NCBI GenBank assembly: GCA_965224605.1
Contig: CBDCZP010000006.1
Location: 266,186 to 330,185 of the forward strand
Direction of reading: 5' to 3'
DNA from: HyVt-477 sp965224605
Lineage (GTDB): Bacteria; Pseudomonadota; Gammaproteobacteria; Thiotrichales; Thiotrichaceae
DNA: 64,000 nucleotides
The notes beneath the pieces are model-generated. The model worked only from the letters and a program-made list of their open reading frames with translations. It was not told the origin of the DNA and ran no database searches. The number at the start of each line of letters is the position of its first letter. Within the stretch, counting starts at the first letter, position 1. Below are positions 17,533 through 25,591 of the stretch, one piece after another. The position numbers and the translations under genes were made by a program.

Positions 17533-18206
17533 TGTCTAACACCACACCACCTGATGCCGTTATGTTGCTGGGCACTCATTGCCCACATTGTCCGGCCGTA
17601 CTTAAACATTTATCGGCACTGGTTAAAGCGGGTGATTTAGGTCGGCTCAAGATTATCAATCTTGAACAACATCCCGATGACGCCAAAAAATATGGTGTTC
17701 GCTCTGTACCCTGGGTAAAGATTGGCAAATATGAACTCACCGGTGCGCAAGATGTTAACACACTCCGACAGCGCATTGAATGGTCGATGAGAGATTCATC
17801 GCTGGCGGGAGAGTTTGATTATTGGCTTTCTGAGGCTCAAGTTGAAAAAGCTATTGAGTACATTAATAAAGAACCGGAATCCATTTCAGCGATCGTTGAA
17901 TTACTGGGTGATCCTGCTACCGTACTAAGTACGCGTATAGGTATCGGTGTTATAATGGAGGAGTTTTCTGGCTCAGACATGATCAAACAGCTTATCCCTG
18001 TTTTTGCCGATCTCACCCAGCATGATGATAGCCGCATTCGAACCGATTCTTTACACTATCTTGGCCTGACGCAAAGTGTAGATGCCATTGCTGTTTTAAA
18101 GCATTATCTTGACAACCTCCTTGACAATAATGCCTCAGCGGACGATGGCACCAGAGAAGTTGCCGAAGATAGCCTGGAGGAATTAGAGACTCCCCACCAT
18201 GACTGA
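17532..18206 (+). CDS. Thioredoxin-fold protein with HEAT-like C-terminal half
   Basis: A 224-residue cytoplasmic protein. The first roughly 90 residues look like a thioredoxin/glutaredoxin fold with a CxxC motif (GTHCPHCP) and the cis-proline segment GVRSVPWVKIG. The second half is helical with HEAT-like repeats (DDSRIRTDSLHYLG, then SVDAIAVLKHYL). It shares one base with bamE and overlaps pheA by 8 bp, so it is embedded in one translation unit. Redox activity is suggested by the CPHC motif, but the partner is unknown. Confidence 0.7.
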   Translation: MSNTTPPDAVMLLGTHCPHCPAVLKHLSALVKAGDLGRLKIINLEQHPDDAKKYGVRSVPWVKIGKYELTGAQDVNTLRQRIEWSMRDSSLAGEFDYWLSEAQVEKAIEYINKEPESISAIVELLGDPATVLSTRIGIGVIMEEFSGSDMIKQLIPVFADLTQHDDSRIRTDSLHYLGLTQSVDAIAVLKHYLDNLLDNNASADDGTREVAEDSLEELETPHHD

Positions 18207-19296
18207 TAAATTACTTGAGCTACGCAACCGTATTGATGCGTTAGATTCTGACATCCTCATGCTGCTTAATGAACGTGCCAAGTGCGCTGAAGAAGTTGCT
18301 GTAAGCAAACAGGCCAGCCTTAAAGAAGGCGAAAAACTATGCTTTTATCGCCCTGAAAGAGAAGCACATATTCTCAACCGGATGATGGAAGAAAACTCGG
18401 GCCCTTTGAAAAGCAAGCAGATTACAAAAATTTATCGGAATATCATTTCCTCCTGCCTTGCTCTGGAAGAGTGTCTGCACGTGGCTTATCTTGGGCCAGA
18501 AGGCACATTTACACAAAGCGCTGTTAACAAACATTTTGGTGAATGGATTAATACTTTACCGCAAGGCTCTATTGCCGATGTCTTTCAAGAAGTGGATACC
18601 GGACGAGCTCACTATGGCGTTATCCCTATCGAAAACTCTACGGGCGGTGTTATTACACACACACTGGATATGTTTATTAACTCATCCTTAAACATCTGTG
18701 GTGAAGTTCATCTCCCCATCCATCAAAATCTGATGTCATTGCACAGCGAAGAATCTTCGTGGAAAAATACTAAACGGATTTATTCACACCAACAATCACT
18801 AGCGCAATGCAAGCACTGGTTAGCTCAACATTTGCCCCATGCAGAACAAATACCCGTATCCAGTAATGCAGAAGCTGCACGTATGGCTAGTAAAGATAGT
18901 GATTCTTCCGCTATCGCAGGGGTCGCTGCCGCTGAAATATACAAACTTGAAATTCAGCAACGAAATATCGAAGACCTAGCCAATAACACCACTCGTTTTA
19001 TGATCATTGGTAATCAGCACATTCCTCCAAGTGGCGCTGATAAAACCTCGTTGATGGTTTCTGCTAAAAATGAACCCGGTTCCTTGTTCAATCTGCTTAA
19101 GCCTTTGGCTGAGCATGGGCTGGATATGAGTAGAATCGAATCTCGTCCTACACAAAATAATAATTGGGAATATGTTTTCTTCCTTGATATCAACGGACAC
19201 CAAGACGATCAAGCTGTCAGCAAAGCACTGAAAGAACTAGAGCAACATGCTAATTTATTAAGAATACTTGGATCTTATCCACGAGCTATAGCCTAG
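18199..19296 (+). CDS. pheA: Bifunctional chorismate mutase/prephenate dehydratase
   Basis: Converts chorismate to prephenate and then phenylpyruvate for phenylalanine synthesis. An N-terminal AroQ-type mutase (LLELRNRIDALDSDILMLL) is followed by the dehydratase with GPEGTFTQSAV, IENSTGGV and NTTRFMIIG (the conserved TRF). A C-terminal ACT domain (ESRPTQNNNWEYVFFLDING) senses phenylalanine. The length of 365 residues is normal. The start overlaps the preceding gene by 8 bp. No phe leader peptide precedes it, as expected inside an operon. Confidence 0.96.
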   Translation: MTDKLLELRNRIDALDSDILMLLNERAKCAEEVAVSKQASLKEGEKLCFYRPEREAHILNRMMEENSGPLKSKQITKIYRNIISSCLALEECLHVAYLGPEGTFTQSAVNKHFGEWINTLPQGSIADVFQEVDTGRAHYGVIPIENSTGGVITHTLDMFINSSLNICGEVHLPIHQNLMSLHSEESSWKNTKRIYSHQQSLAQCKHWLAQHLPHAEQIPVSSNAEAARMASKDSDSSAIAGVAAAEIYKLEIQQRNIEDLANNTTRFMIIGNQHIPPSGADKTSLMVSAKNEPGSLFNLLKPLAEHGLDMSRIESRPTQNNNWEYVFFLDINGHQDDQAVSKALKELEQHANLLRILGSYPRAIA

Positions 19297-19370
19297 TACG
19301 TCGTCTAGTCCGTTCAGATTAAACGTCATCAGTATTAGAATATTGCTATATAAGGGAATATTTCTGTTCA

Positions 19371-19400
19371 TTGACAGGGTGTAATCCTTTGGCGCATATT
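19371..19400 (+). promoter_or_regulatory. Promoter-like pair ahead of a candidate small RNA
   Basis: TTGACA (19371-19376) and CATATT (19395-19400) with an 18-bp spacer. The -35 box is perfect and the -10 box weak. It lies about 75 bp past the pheA stop and points toward a structured region that ends in a terminator. Confidence 0.4.
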
Positions 19401-19406
19401 GGTTAC

Positions 19407-19519
19407 AGAACCGCTACAGAGAGCATTACAAAGAATCCCCTAGCCGTTAGGAGGATATGTGGAGGCATTTGATGTCACCACGTTCTGACCCGCCTTGTTA
19501 CCCCCTGGCGGGTTTTTTT
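19407..19519 (+). ncRNA. Candidate small RNA, about 113 nt
   Basis: Three consecutive hairpins follow the promoter-like pair. The first is ATCC-CCTA/TAGG-A-GGAT (19435-19456, one bulge). The second is GTGG-A-GGCAT-TTG-ATGTC-A-CCAC (19459-19481). The third is a GC-rich intrinsic terminator (19488-19519). It does not match 6S, 4.5S, tmRNA or RNase P RNA as I know them. It could also be a structured 3' UTR of pheA. Confidence 0.45.
19488..19519 (+). terminator. Intrinsic terminator
   Basis: The stem ACCCGCC/GGCGGGT (19488-19494 with 19507-19513) is followed by a run of seven T residues. It ends either the candidate small RNA or read-through pheA transcripts. Confidence 0.88.
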
Positions 19520-19535
19520 ATGGTCGATGTTTTCT

Positions 19536-19804
19536 CAAGAACCTCTGATTAAGTCTAAATCCTCTGGACGCGATGTTTTAGTTCGCCCTAAGGTTGTTGA
19601 TTTCAAGCACCGTTAGGCGAGCCTGAAGAGACTGTGCAAGTATTCCTTATGTAGGGTGTGCCGACGAAGGAGGCGCACCATGAATCAACAACTTATGGTG
19701 CGCCTCGTACCTCGGCACACCCTACAAATGAGATTTTTCTTAATACTTGCACAACCTCTGAAGGCTCACTTCCAGAAAGACATGACTTGTTCAGAGTTCC
19801 TTAA
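19536..19804. repeat. MITE-like dispersed element, copy C, interrupted by a second element
   Basis: The left half (AAGAACCTCTGATTAAGTC, then CGCGATG and GGCGAGCCTGAAG) and right half (CTGAAGGCTCACTTCCAG, then GACTTGTTCAGAGTTCC) join into a normal roughly 130-bp copy once the 129-bp insert at 19629-19757 and one target duplication are removed. This shows that the insert arrived after the host element. Confidence 0.8.
19629..19757. mobile_element. 129-bp MITE-like insertion with 6-bp target duplication
   Basis: The ends are 16-bp inverted repeats: AGACTGTGCAAGTATT on the left and AGGTTGTGCAAGTATT read from the right. CTGAAG flanks both sides (19623-19628 and 19758-19763), a target-site duplication. 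The interior is a long imperfect hairpin: TGTAGGGTGTGCCGA and AGGCGCACCA pair with TGGTGCGCCT and TCGGCACACCCTACA around a 15-nt loop. There is no coding capacity, so it is presumably mobilised in trans by a transposase not seen here. Confidence 0.8.
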
Positions 19805-19827
19805 GAGCTCTTAACAAAAAAGACTCT

Positions 19828-20232
19828 TTAGGACTTCCTGTTCGCAAGTGAATACGAAGCATTTTTCGGTACAACCCAGCGCACCCCACCTTTAGGGTTT
19901 TTCACATCACCGTTATAGCGAGGAATAATATGAATGTGTAGATGGAAGACACTTTGTCCTGCCGCCACACCATTATTACACCCCATGTTATAACCATCTG
20001 GCTGGTATTCTGCATCAATTTCAGTTTTCGCCTGATTCATTAAAAAGAAAAACTCCCCGTTTTCCTCTTCGGTGGCTTCAAAGTAAGTAGCGATATGGCG
20101 TTTCGGTACAATAAGGCAATGCCCCGGACTCGCCGGGTAGCTATCTTGAATCAATAACGCATGTTCGGTTTCCCCCAGGATTTCTTCCAGTTTTGGATGG
20201 CAAAATAGACAAGGGTCATTCGGATCAAACAT
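19828..20232 (-). CDS. HIT-family nucleotide hydrolase
   Basis: A 134-residue histidine-triad protein with the active-site motif HLHIHIIPR near residue 98, preceded by FCHPKLEEILGETEHALLI and PGHCLIVPKRHI. HIT proteins hydrolyse nucleoside phosphoramidates or dinucleotides; the substrate here is not clear. A CxxC-like FCHP occurs near the N-terminus, possibly half of a zinc site. The start overlaps the upstream GIY-YIG gene by 8 bp. Confidence 0.88.
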   Translation of the reverse strand: MFDPNDPCLFCHPKLEEILGETEHALLIQDSYPASPGHCLIVPKRHIATYFEATEEENGEFFFLMNQAKTEIDAEYQPDGYNMGCNNGVAAGQSVFHLHIHIIPRYNGDVKNPKGGVRWVVPKNASYSLANRKS

Positions 20233-20479
20233 GTAACAAGGCCTCTTTTTGTTGTTTCTTCATTTTTTTAATCAAATATTCGCGTTTACTTGCTGCTGAG
20301 CGCGATTCAACTTCTTCCTGATAAACCAATGTGACAGGACGTCTCATGCGTGTATAACGCGCACCCAAATTCAGCTCATTGTGTTCTTCAACACGGCGTT
20401 TTACATCGGTTGTGATTCCGGTGTAAAGACTATTGTCGGCGCAGCGCAATATGTACACAAACCATTGATTGTTTTTCAT
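20225..20479 (-). CDS. GIY-YIG domain protein (UPF0213/YhbQ family)
   Basis: An 84-residue single-domain member of the GIY-YIG nuclease superfamily: WFVYILRCADNSLYTGITTD carries the VYIL..YTG motif, and RRVEEHN and YTRMRRPVTLVY follow. Proteins of this size (E. coli YhbQ type) are thought to act on DNA, but cellular roles are unsettled. It overlaps the HIT gene, so the two are co-expressed. Confidence 0.9.
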   Translation of the reverse strand: MKNNQWFVYILRCADNSLYTGITTDVKRRVEEHNELNLGARYTRMRRPVTLVYQEEVESRSAASKREYLIKKMKKQQKEALLHV

Positions 20480-20673
20480 GAAACTAATTATGCACTACCA
20501 CAGTCGTCCACTACAGACTAAACATGTCTTATCAAAAAATTCTATTGAAACTAAACGAGATTGATTAAAAACATAACAATAATCAACAATTTACTGTTTT
20601 TCTATTCCCTTTTTACTAAACTCAAGCTAAGGGGATAGTTTCAGGCAGAGCAACTCTATAGGATTTTGGTGAC

Positions 20674-21609
20674 ATGGATAGTAAGATATTACCATCTCGA
20701 TTTAATGCAGGTATAACATTAACAACTCTGGTTCTTGTATTTATTTTCATATCAATGCTGTCAAGCAGAACATCGTATGCATTGAATCAGGTAACATTTT
20801 CAGCCGCCACTGGTAAGATACAACAGCCATCGCTTCCCTTTGAGCCTAAAATGGTATCCCTGCCAGGGGGTGTGGCTGCTATAGGTTGCTTACAACATCA
20901 CATCAATTGTGAAGCGGATGAACGTATCCATAAAACCCATATAGCGCCCTTTTCTATCGGTATTTTTGAGGTGACTAATCGTCAAATTGTGCCTTTTTTA
21001 AATGCAATAGGCTTGCATAAAAGACAGCAAGATAAACACCCGCTTATTGAGACTAAAAGTGAAGATGAAGATAGTCGCATTATCTATAAAAATGGCATTT
21101 ATAGTGTTGAGCCAGGTTTTGAAAATTATCCAGTAGTAGAGATTTGTTGGCTGGGAGCGACGGTATACGCTCACTGGTTAAGCCAAATAACAGGTAAGCA
21201 CTATCGTTTACCCACGGAGGCAGAATGGGAATATATGGCACGATCTGGCACATCAACTCAATACCCATGGGGATACAGCCACTGGCATGATCAGGCAAAT
21301 TGTGATGGCTGTTCGGGCTCATGGAGTGATAAGGATCATCTAAAACCCGTTGGTTCTTATCCACCCAATTCCTGGGGAGTGTATGACGTGCTGGGAAATG
21401 TCTGGGAGTGGACCTGTTCCGCGTATGATTCACAATATACGGGCGATGAAAACAGGTGTGTTAATGATGATTCGGATCGAAATATCGTACTGCGAGGAAG
21501 CTCCTGGTTCAATGATCCTTGGGATACTCGATTGTCAAACCGTTCCTATCAACAAAAATGGCACCAAGATTATTATTCAGGCTTTCGCTTGGTTCTGAAT
21601 GCTAAGTAA
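20674..21609 (+). CDS. Secreted SUMF1/formylglycine-generating-enzyme-type protein
   Basis: A 311-residue protein with an N-terminal hydrophobic segment (about residues 13-31), so it is exported or membrane-anchored. The FGE-sulfatase domain covers most of the rest: MVSLPGGVAAIGC, GIFEVTNRQIVPFL, RLPTEAEWEYMAR, YPWG, GVYDVLGNVWEWT and SGFRLVLN at the end. Many members are not true sulfatase activators and serve as protein partners or C-type-lectin-like modules. Without a sulfatase gene nearby, the role is unknown. A phytase-like gene follows 18 bp later. Confidence 0.83.
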   Translation: MDSKILPSRFNAGITLTTLVLVFIFISMLSSRTSYALNQVTFSAATGKIQQPSLPFEPKMVSLPGGVAAIGCLQHHINCEADERIHKTHIAPFSIGIFEVTNRQIVPFLNAIGLHKRQQDKHPLIETKSEDEDSRIIYKNGIYSVEPGFENYPVVEICWLGATVYAHWLSQITGKHYRLPTEAEWEYMARSGTSTQYPWGYSHWHDQANCDGCSGSWSDKDHLKPVGSYPPNSWGVYDVLGNVWEWTCSAYDSQYTGDENRCVNDDSDRNIVLRGSSWFNDPWDTRLSNRSYQQKWHQDYYSGFRLVLNAK

Positions 21610-21627
21610 GCAATCCATGTAAGTATT

Positions 21628-22647
21628 ATGAAATTTCGTTCGCAGTTCATTCTAGTCGTTGCAATCACACTACTATCAGTTCTTTTGTTTGTATTGAATC
21701 AGTTCAGTTCAAAAGTTACCCCTTATATCTTATCTCCTGATTTTACTAAAGGAGCTGAATATATGAGGTTAAAGCACTTGGGAACATTGAACCTCCAGTC
21801 ACTAAAAGTGAATGGTATTTCCATCGGAAAGCTCTCCGGATTAGCTTGGGATCAAGATTCAGAAAGTTTGTATGCCGTTTCAGATAATGGATATCTATTT
21901 TGTTTTAGCATAGAAACCCGTGATGGCTTTCTATTCAATGTCACACCCATTTCAGCGATCCCCTTATTAAATAAACAAGGCAAGCCATTAGAAGGCAGAG
22001 TTCGTCAAGATGCTGAAGGGTTAGCTATCCTTAATGCTAACAACAACATTGAAGGTGACTCTATACTGCTTATTACATTTGAACATGATACCCGTGTCGT
22101 AGCCTATTCCGTAGATGGGCAATGGCGACGAGTTGTCCCACTCCCCAATAAACTAAAACGAATTGACAATTATTATCAACGCAATAATAGTTTAGAGAGT
22201 ATTTTAGTTCATCCAGAATATGGAGTGATTGTAGCTACCGAACTTTTCATGGAAAAAGAATCTCAACAACGTCGTGTTCTATACGCTATTAGTCCTGAGC
22301 TTAGAGATATGCGTTGGCAGTTTTCATCTCTTCCACATCAAGAAAGTGCAGTTACCGGAATGGATGTCGCTCTTGATGGAAGTATTATATTTATAGAGCG
22401 TTCATGGCCTGATCCTTTCAGCCCTTTGATTATTGGGTTACGAAGAATCAAGTTATCTGAATGCGAACAATACTTACCTTGTCCTGTTGAAGACCTAGCA
22501 ATATTTGATAGTAAAAAGGGATGGGCCGTAGAAAACTATGAAGGCTTGAGCCATTATAAAGGTAATCGTTTTTTCATGGTGAGTGATAACAACAGTGGAG
22601 TGTTGCAGAACACATTACTTACACTCATTGAAATTAAACTTGAGTGA
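21628..22647 (+). CDS. Esterase-like/phytase-like beta-propeller domain protein
   Basis: A 339-residue protein with an N-terminal membrane anchor or signal segment (about residues 7-24). The body resembles the 'esterase-like activity of phytase' family: ISIGKLSGLAWDQDSESLYAVSD at the start, then DAEGLAIL, NNSLESILVHP, VTGMDVALDGSIIFIER and NYEGLSHYKGNRFFMVSDNN. It is probably a periplasmic phosphoester or ester hydrolase, but the substrate is unknown. It lies 18 bp after the SUMF1-type gene and converges on the cluster that follows. Confidence 0.75.
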   Translation: MKFRSQFILVVAITLLSVLLFVLNQFSSKVTPYILSPDFTKGAEYMRLKHLGTLNLQSLKVNGISIGKLSGLAWDQDSESLYAVSDNGYLFCFSIETRDGFLFNVTPISAIPLLNKQGKPLEGRVRQDAEGLAILNANNNIEGDSILLITFEHDTRVVAYSVDGQWRRVVPLPNKLKRIDNYYQRNNSLESILVHPEYGVIVATELFMEKESQQRRVLYAISPELRDMRWQFSSLPHQESAVTGMDVALDGSIIFIERSWPDPFSPLIIGLRRIKLSECEQYLPCPVEDLAIFDSKKGWAVENYEGLSHYKGNRFFMVSDNNSGVLQNTLLTLIEIKLE

Positions 22648-22671
22648 TATTCGATCCTACAAGCGTATACA

Positions 22672-24282
22672 TCAGTTTTTTCTTAATAGAATTCCATCCA
22701 TCACTACAAGACCTTTTACTTTACTGTAACTATGGGTAGCTATCACGTCTTTATCCCAATCGGGTTCAATGCAGGTGATTAATTTTTCTTTGTACTCTGT
22801 TTCACTCAGTAAGGTAATTTCGTTGATGTTAACGCCGTAACCATAGTGGTGAGAGCAGTTTTGTGAGGGACGAAACGTTTTACCGTTTTCAGTAAATATT
22901 TTTCCTGCAGGTCTAGCTGTTTTTACATCGGAGACAATGGGGTTTAAAGAATGCGGAATCCACTCGGTCGTTATAAAGTCATTTTCGGTATCCTCGGTAT
23001 AAAACAAAAACAGCTCATCGTGAGGAGAAGCGCCTGTATTTTCCATGATATTGGTAAATAACCACCATTTGCCATTCTCAAAGTGCAAAGTAGTATCGGC
23101 TGCTTGCACCCCTTCCATCAAGTTCATAATAAATTCCCACTGATGGGGGAACTGGACACACTTATAGAGTTCAACGGTGAAGTTATCGAAGCTTTCGGGG
23201 ATCATGTAATACTCCCCCTGATGCTTAAATACATTGGGATAAGATAGGTGATAATCTTTTTCCAGTATTTTTTTAGGCGCAGTATAGTTTCCCTTCTTAT
23301 CCATTTCGATTACAGATAAATAGCCTTTGTCTGTGACAAAGGGTAATTCTTCAATGAAAATATAGTATCTATCATTTTCATAAATAACATGCGGGTCAGC
23401 CCAAAACACGTCTTTGGGAGGTACTAGTTTGATGAAGCTGGACATATCTGAGGATGTTGCAGGATTTAAGCTATACAGCAAAAACCATTGTTCAAAATTC
23501 TGCAAGTATTTCCGTTTTTTCGTTATTTTGAAAAATATTTTTTTAGCCAATAACAGGGTGTACTGAACACTGTTTGGAGCAAGGGTTTGAATGGAGTGAC
23601 CGGAGCGAGTAGAGCTGTCTTGTTTTGAATTCAAACGGCTAAAAAAAGCTTCGTTGCCTTTTCCTCCATGTTGAATATTTTTCAATCCACGTGCGGCAAA
23701 CGAGCTACTCTTCCAATAGTTAGGATTATTGGTTCCATAAACAGAAGCTTCGTGCGTACAAGAATAAGATTTTTGTAGGGTACAAGGATGGGTTAACTTC
23801 GGATGGACAACCTGTAAGCTTGATCCAATCTCTGGTCGAGAGGTGAATGTTTCCCAAAAGCCTTCGTAACCTGTTCTGTGAGACGAACCTTCATTAAACA
23901 GATGATTCCAAACTCCGTAAGTTACATCCAGTTTTTCTTGATTCTCCAACGCATGATCTGTGTAGTTAATTAGTACGTCTGCTTCTACAGCCACTTCAGC
24001 ATGGTTTTGAACAGGGATGTCTGAAAGGAGGTTGTTGATATTTTCTCGTTGGCGATAATCTGGCCCAGCTATATCACTATCAAAGAACTTAATTGATAGG
24101 TTGTTCAATAGTTTCTGTATAAAACATAATGAGGGAGCGTTTTCTTTTGGGGGGTCAAGCAGTACACAGTCTATTTCGACATGATCCAGTTTTAGAATAT
24201 GCTCAATCGACCGATAAACCCAAGCTTGTACATTCGAGTTATCCACCACAATCGCAACACGTAATATTTGTTTTTTCATCAA
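22672..24282 (-). CDS. Formyltransferase-fold protein fused to GINT1-type beta-propeller
   Basis: A 536-residue cytoplasmic-looking protein. The N-terminal part has a formyltransferase-like pattern (LRVAIVVDNSNVQAWVYRSI, DVLINYTDHAL, GVWNHLF.. and GYEGFWETF). The C-terminal 260 residues resemble the propeller domain found in plant glucosamine inositolphosphorylceramide transferase (FWADPHVIYENDRYYIFIEE, SYPNVFKHQGEYYMIPES, WWLFTN, GKTFRPSQNCSHHYGYG). Both domains occur together in bacterial surface-polysaccharide clusters. The exact reaction is unknown. Last gene of the six-gene operon, overlapping the flippase gene by 4 bp. Confidence 0.72.
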   Translation of the reverse strand: MMKKQILRVAIVVDNSNVQAWVYRSIEHILKLDHVEIDCVLLDPPKENAPSLCFIQKLLNNLSIKFFDSDIAGPDYRQRENINNLLSDIPVQNHAEVAVEADVLINYTDHALENQEKLDVTYGVWNHLFNEGSSHRTGYEGFWETFTSRPEIGSSLQVVHPKLTHPCTLQKSYSCTHEASVYGTNNPNYWKSSSFAARGLKNIQHGGKGNEAFFSRLNSKQDSSTRSGHSIQTLAPNSVQYTLLLAKKIFFKITKKRKYLQNFEQWFLLYSLNPATSSDMSSFIKLVPPKDVFWADPHVIYENDRYYIFIEELPFVTDKGYLSVIEMDKKGNYTAPKKILEKDYHLSYPNVFKHQGEYYMIPESFDNFTVELYKCVQFPHQWEFIMNLMEGVQAADTTLHFENGKWWLFTNIMENTGASPHDELFLFYTEDTENDFITTEWIPHSLNPIVSDVKTARPAGKIFTENGKTFRPSQNCSHHYGYGVNINEITLLSETEYKEKLITCIEPDWDKDVIATHSYSKVKGLVVMDGILLRKN

Positions 24283-25553
24283 CTTTCTTTTTGTATCTTG
24301 TTATGCCGTCGCGCATCCAGTTCGCAATAGATGAACATAGCAATATTTATAAATAATGAAACCGTAACGATCCCTATCGTTGCATAAACTGCACCTAAAA
24401 TGCCGTACATGGGGATAAACAAAGCATTTAATCCGATGTTTAGTGCGCCTTTCATCAACGTAATCGCTGAATTGAACAAGAACCAGCCTCGCCCAATCCA
24501 CTGTACACTCATCACGGTATTGATCGTGTTGACAATAATGGTTATCAGAAGTAGCTGGAAAATAACGATAGCCGCTCTAAATTCCTCTCCAGCCAACCAG
24601 ATAAGCCACCAGTCTGCTGTAAACCCCATAATGAGTGATGAGCTGATAATAAACGCCAGAGTCAGTGCCAATATTTTCTTCTGATACGACCAGACGCCAT
24701 ACACACCTTTTCGAGTTAGTTCGCCTTGGAGTACAGTGTTGGCTGCATAAGAGACAATGAGCATCATTTGACTCATTTGCACAGCAAGTTGATAAATACC
24801 CGTTTGCTCATTACCCAGATAGGCATTGACCATGATGATATCGATACTGGTTGTCATGATCGCACCGATAGTGCCCAAATGCATTTTTACGCCGTTTTTG
24901 AGCAGGTCTTTGTAGGTTTCGTAGCTATAGTTGATTTTTGAAGAGGTGTTACTAAGCAGGCTTTTGACACCACCTAAAGCAATAATAAATTGCCATATGA
25001 TTTTAGAAATCAGTACACCCAAAACCCCAAAACCTGCAACAACAACCAATAATACGATAGACAAGCTATTGGTTGTGCTTCCAACTATCTGATACTTATT
25101 ATACACATTTAGCCGGTCTTCAATATTAAGCAAAGCATTGGTATACATATCCCACATGCCGAGAGGCAAGCCGATAAAACCAATCAGTAATGCAATTGCA
25201 GGTATCTCACCCAATACGTTTGGCCAGCCCCAGTAATGACCACCGACATACAACAGTGTAATTAAACACCAACCTAATAAAGTAACAAATAGTGTATGCC
25301 CAAAAAGTGTACCTAACATTTTGGGGAGCCATTTTTTACTACGTTCTTTGGTAGCCTGGAAAATGAGTACAGAGCCCAAGCTAACTGCGGCCATCTCAAC
25401 AAAGATATTTACCCAAGTAGTGACGGAGGCGACAATTCCACGGCCTTCAGGGCCCAACCATCGGGCAGTGATAGACAGCGTAATAATACCCAGCAAAACA
25501 GAATAGATTTTTGCACCACCTGTTTGCATTATTTTAAGTATGAGATCGCGCAT
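24279..25553 (-). CDS. Polysaccharide/lipid-linked oligosaccharide flippase (Wzx/MATE-like)
   Basis: A 424-residue integral membrane protein with about 12 hydrophobic segments. It starts MRDLILKIMQTGGAKIYSVL with TARWLGPEGRGIVASV, typical of O-antigen/exopolysaccharide flippases of the MOP superfamily. It should move a lipid-linked product across the inner membrane. It is somewhat shorter than the usual 450-500 residues. The stop overlaps the next start (ATGA), so it is translated with the propeller protein. Its presence marks the operon as making an exported or surface molecule. Confidence 0.85.
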   Translation of the reverse strand: MRDLILKIMQTGGAKIYSVLLGIITLSITARWLGPEGRGIVASVTTWVNIFVEMAAVSLGSVLIFQATKERSKKWLPKMLGTLFGHTLFVTLLGWCLITLLYVGGHYWGWPNVLGEIPAIALLIGFIGLPLGMWDMYTNALLNIEDRLNVYNKYQIVGSTTNSLSIVLLVVVAGFGVLGVLISKIIWQFIIALGGVKSLLSNTSSKINYSYETYKDLLKNGVKMHLGTIGAIMTTSIDIIMVNAYLGNEQTGIYQLAVQMSQMMLIVSYAANTVLQGELTRKGVYGVWSYQKKILALTLAFIISSSLIMGFTADWWLIWLAGEEFRAAIVIFQLLLITIIVNTINTVMSVQWIGRGWFLFNSAITLMKGALNIGLNALFIPMYGILGAVYATIGIVTVSLFINIAMFIYCELDARRHNKIQKES

Positions 25554-25591
25554 TATCTAAAAGTCCTTAGAGCGTCGGGAATAGTGGCTGA

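Noticed and set aside
19407..19519. Identification as 4.5S SRP RNA or 6S RNA
   Set aside because: The SRP core motif and the 6S open-bubble architecture are not present.
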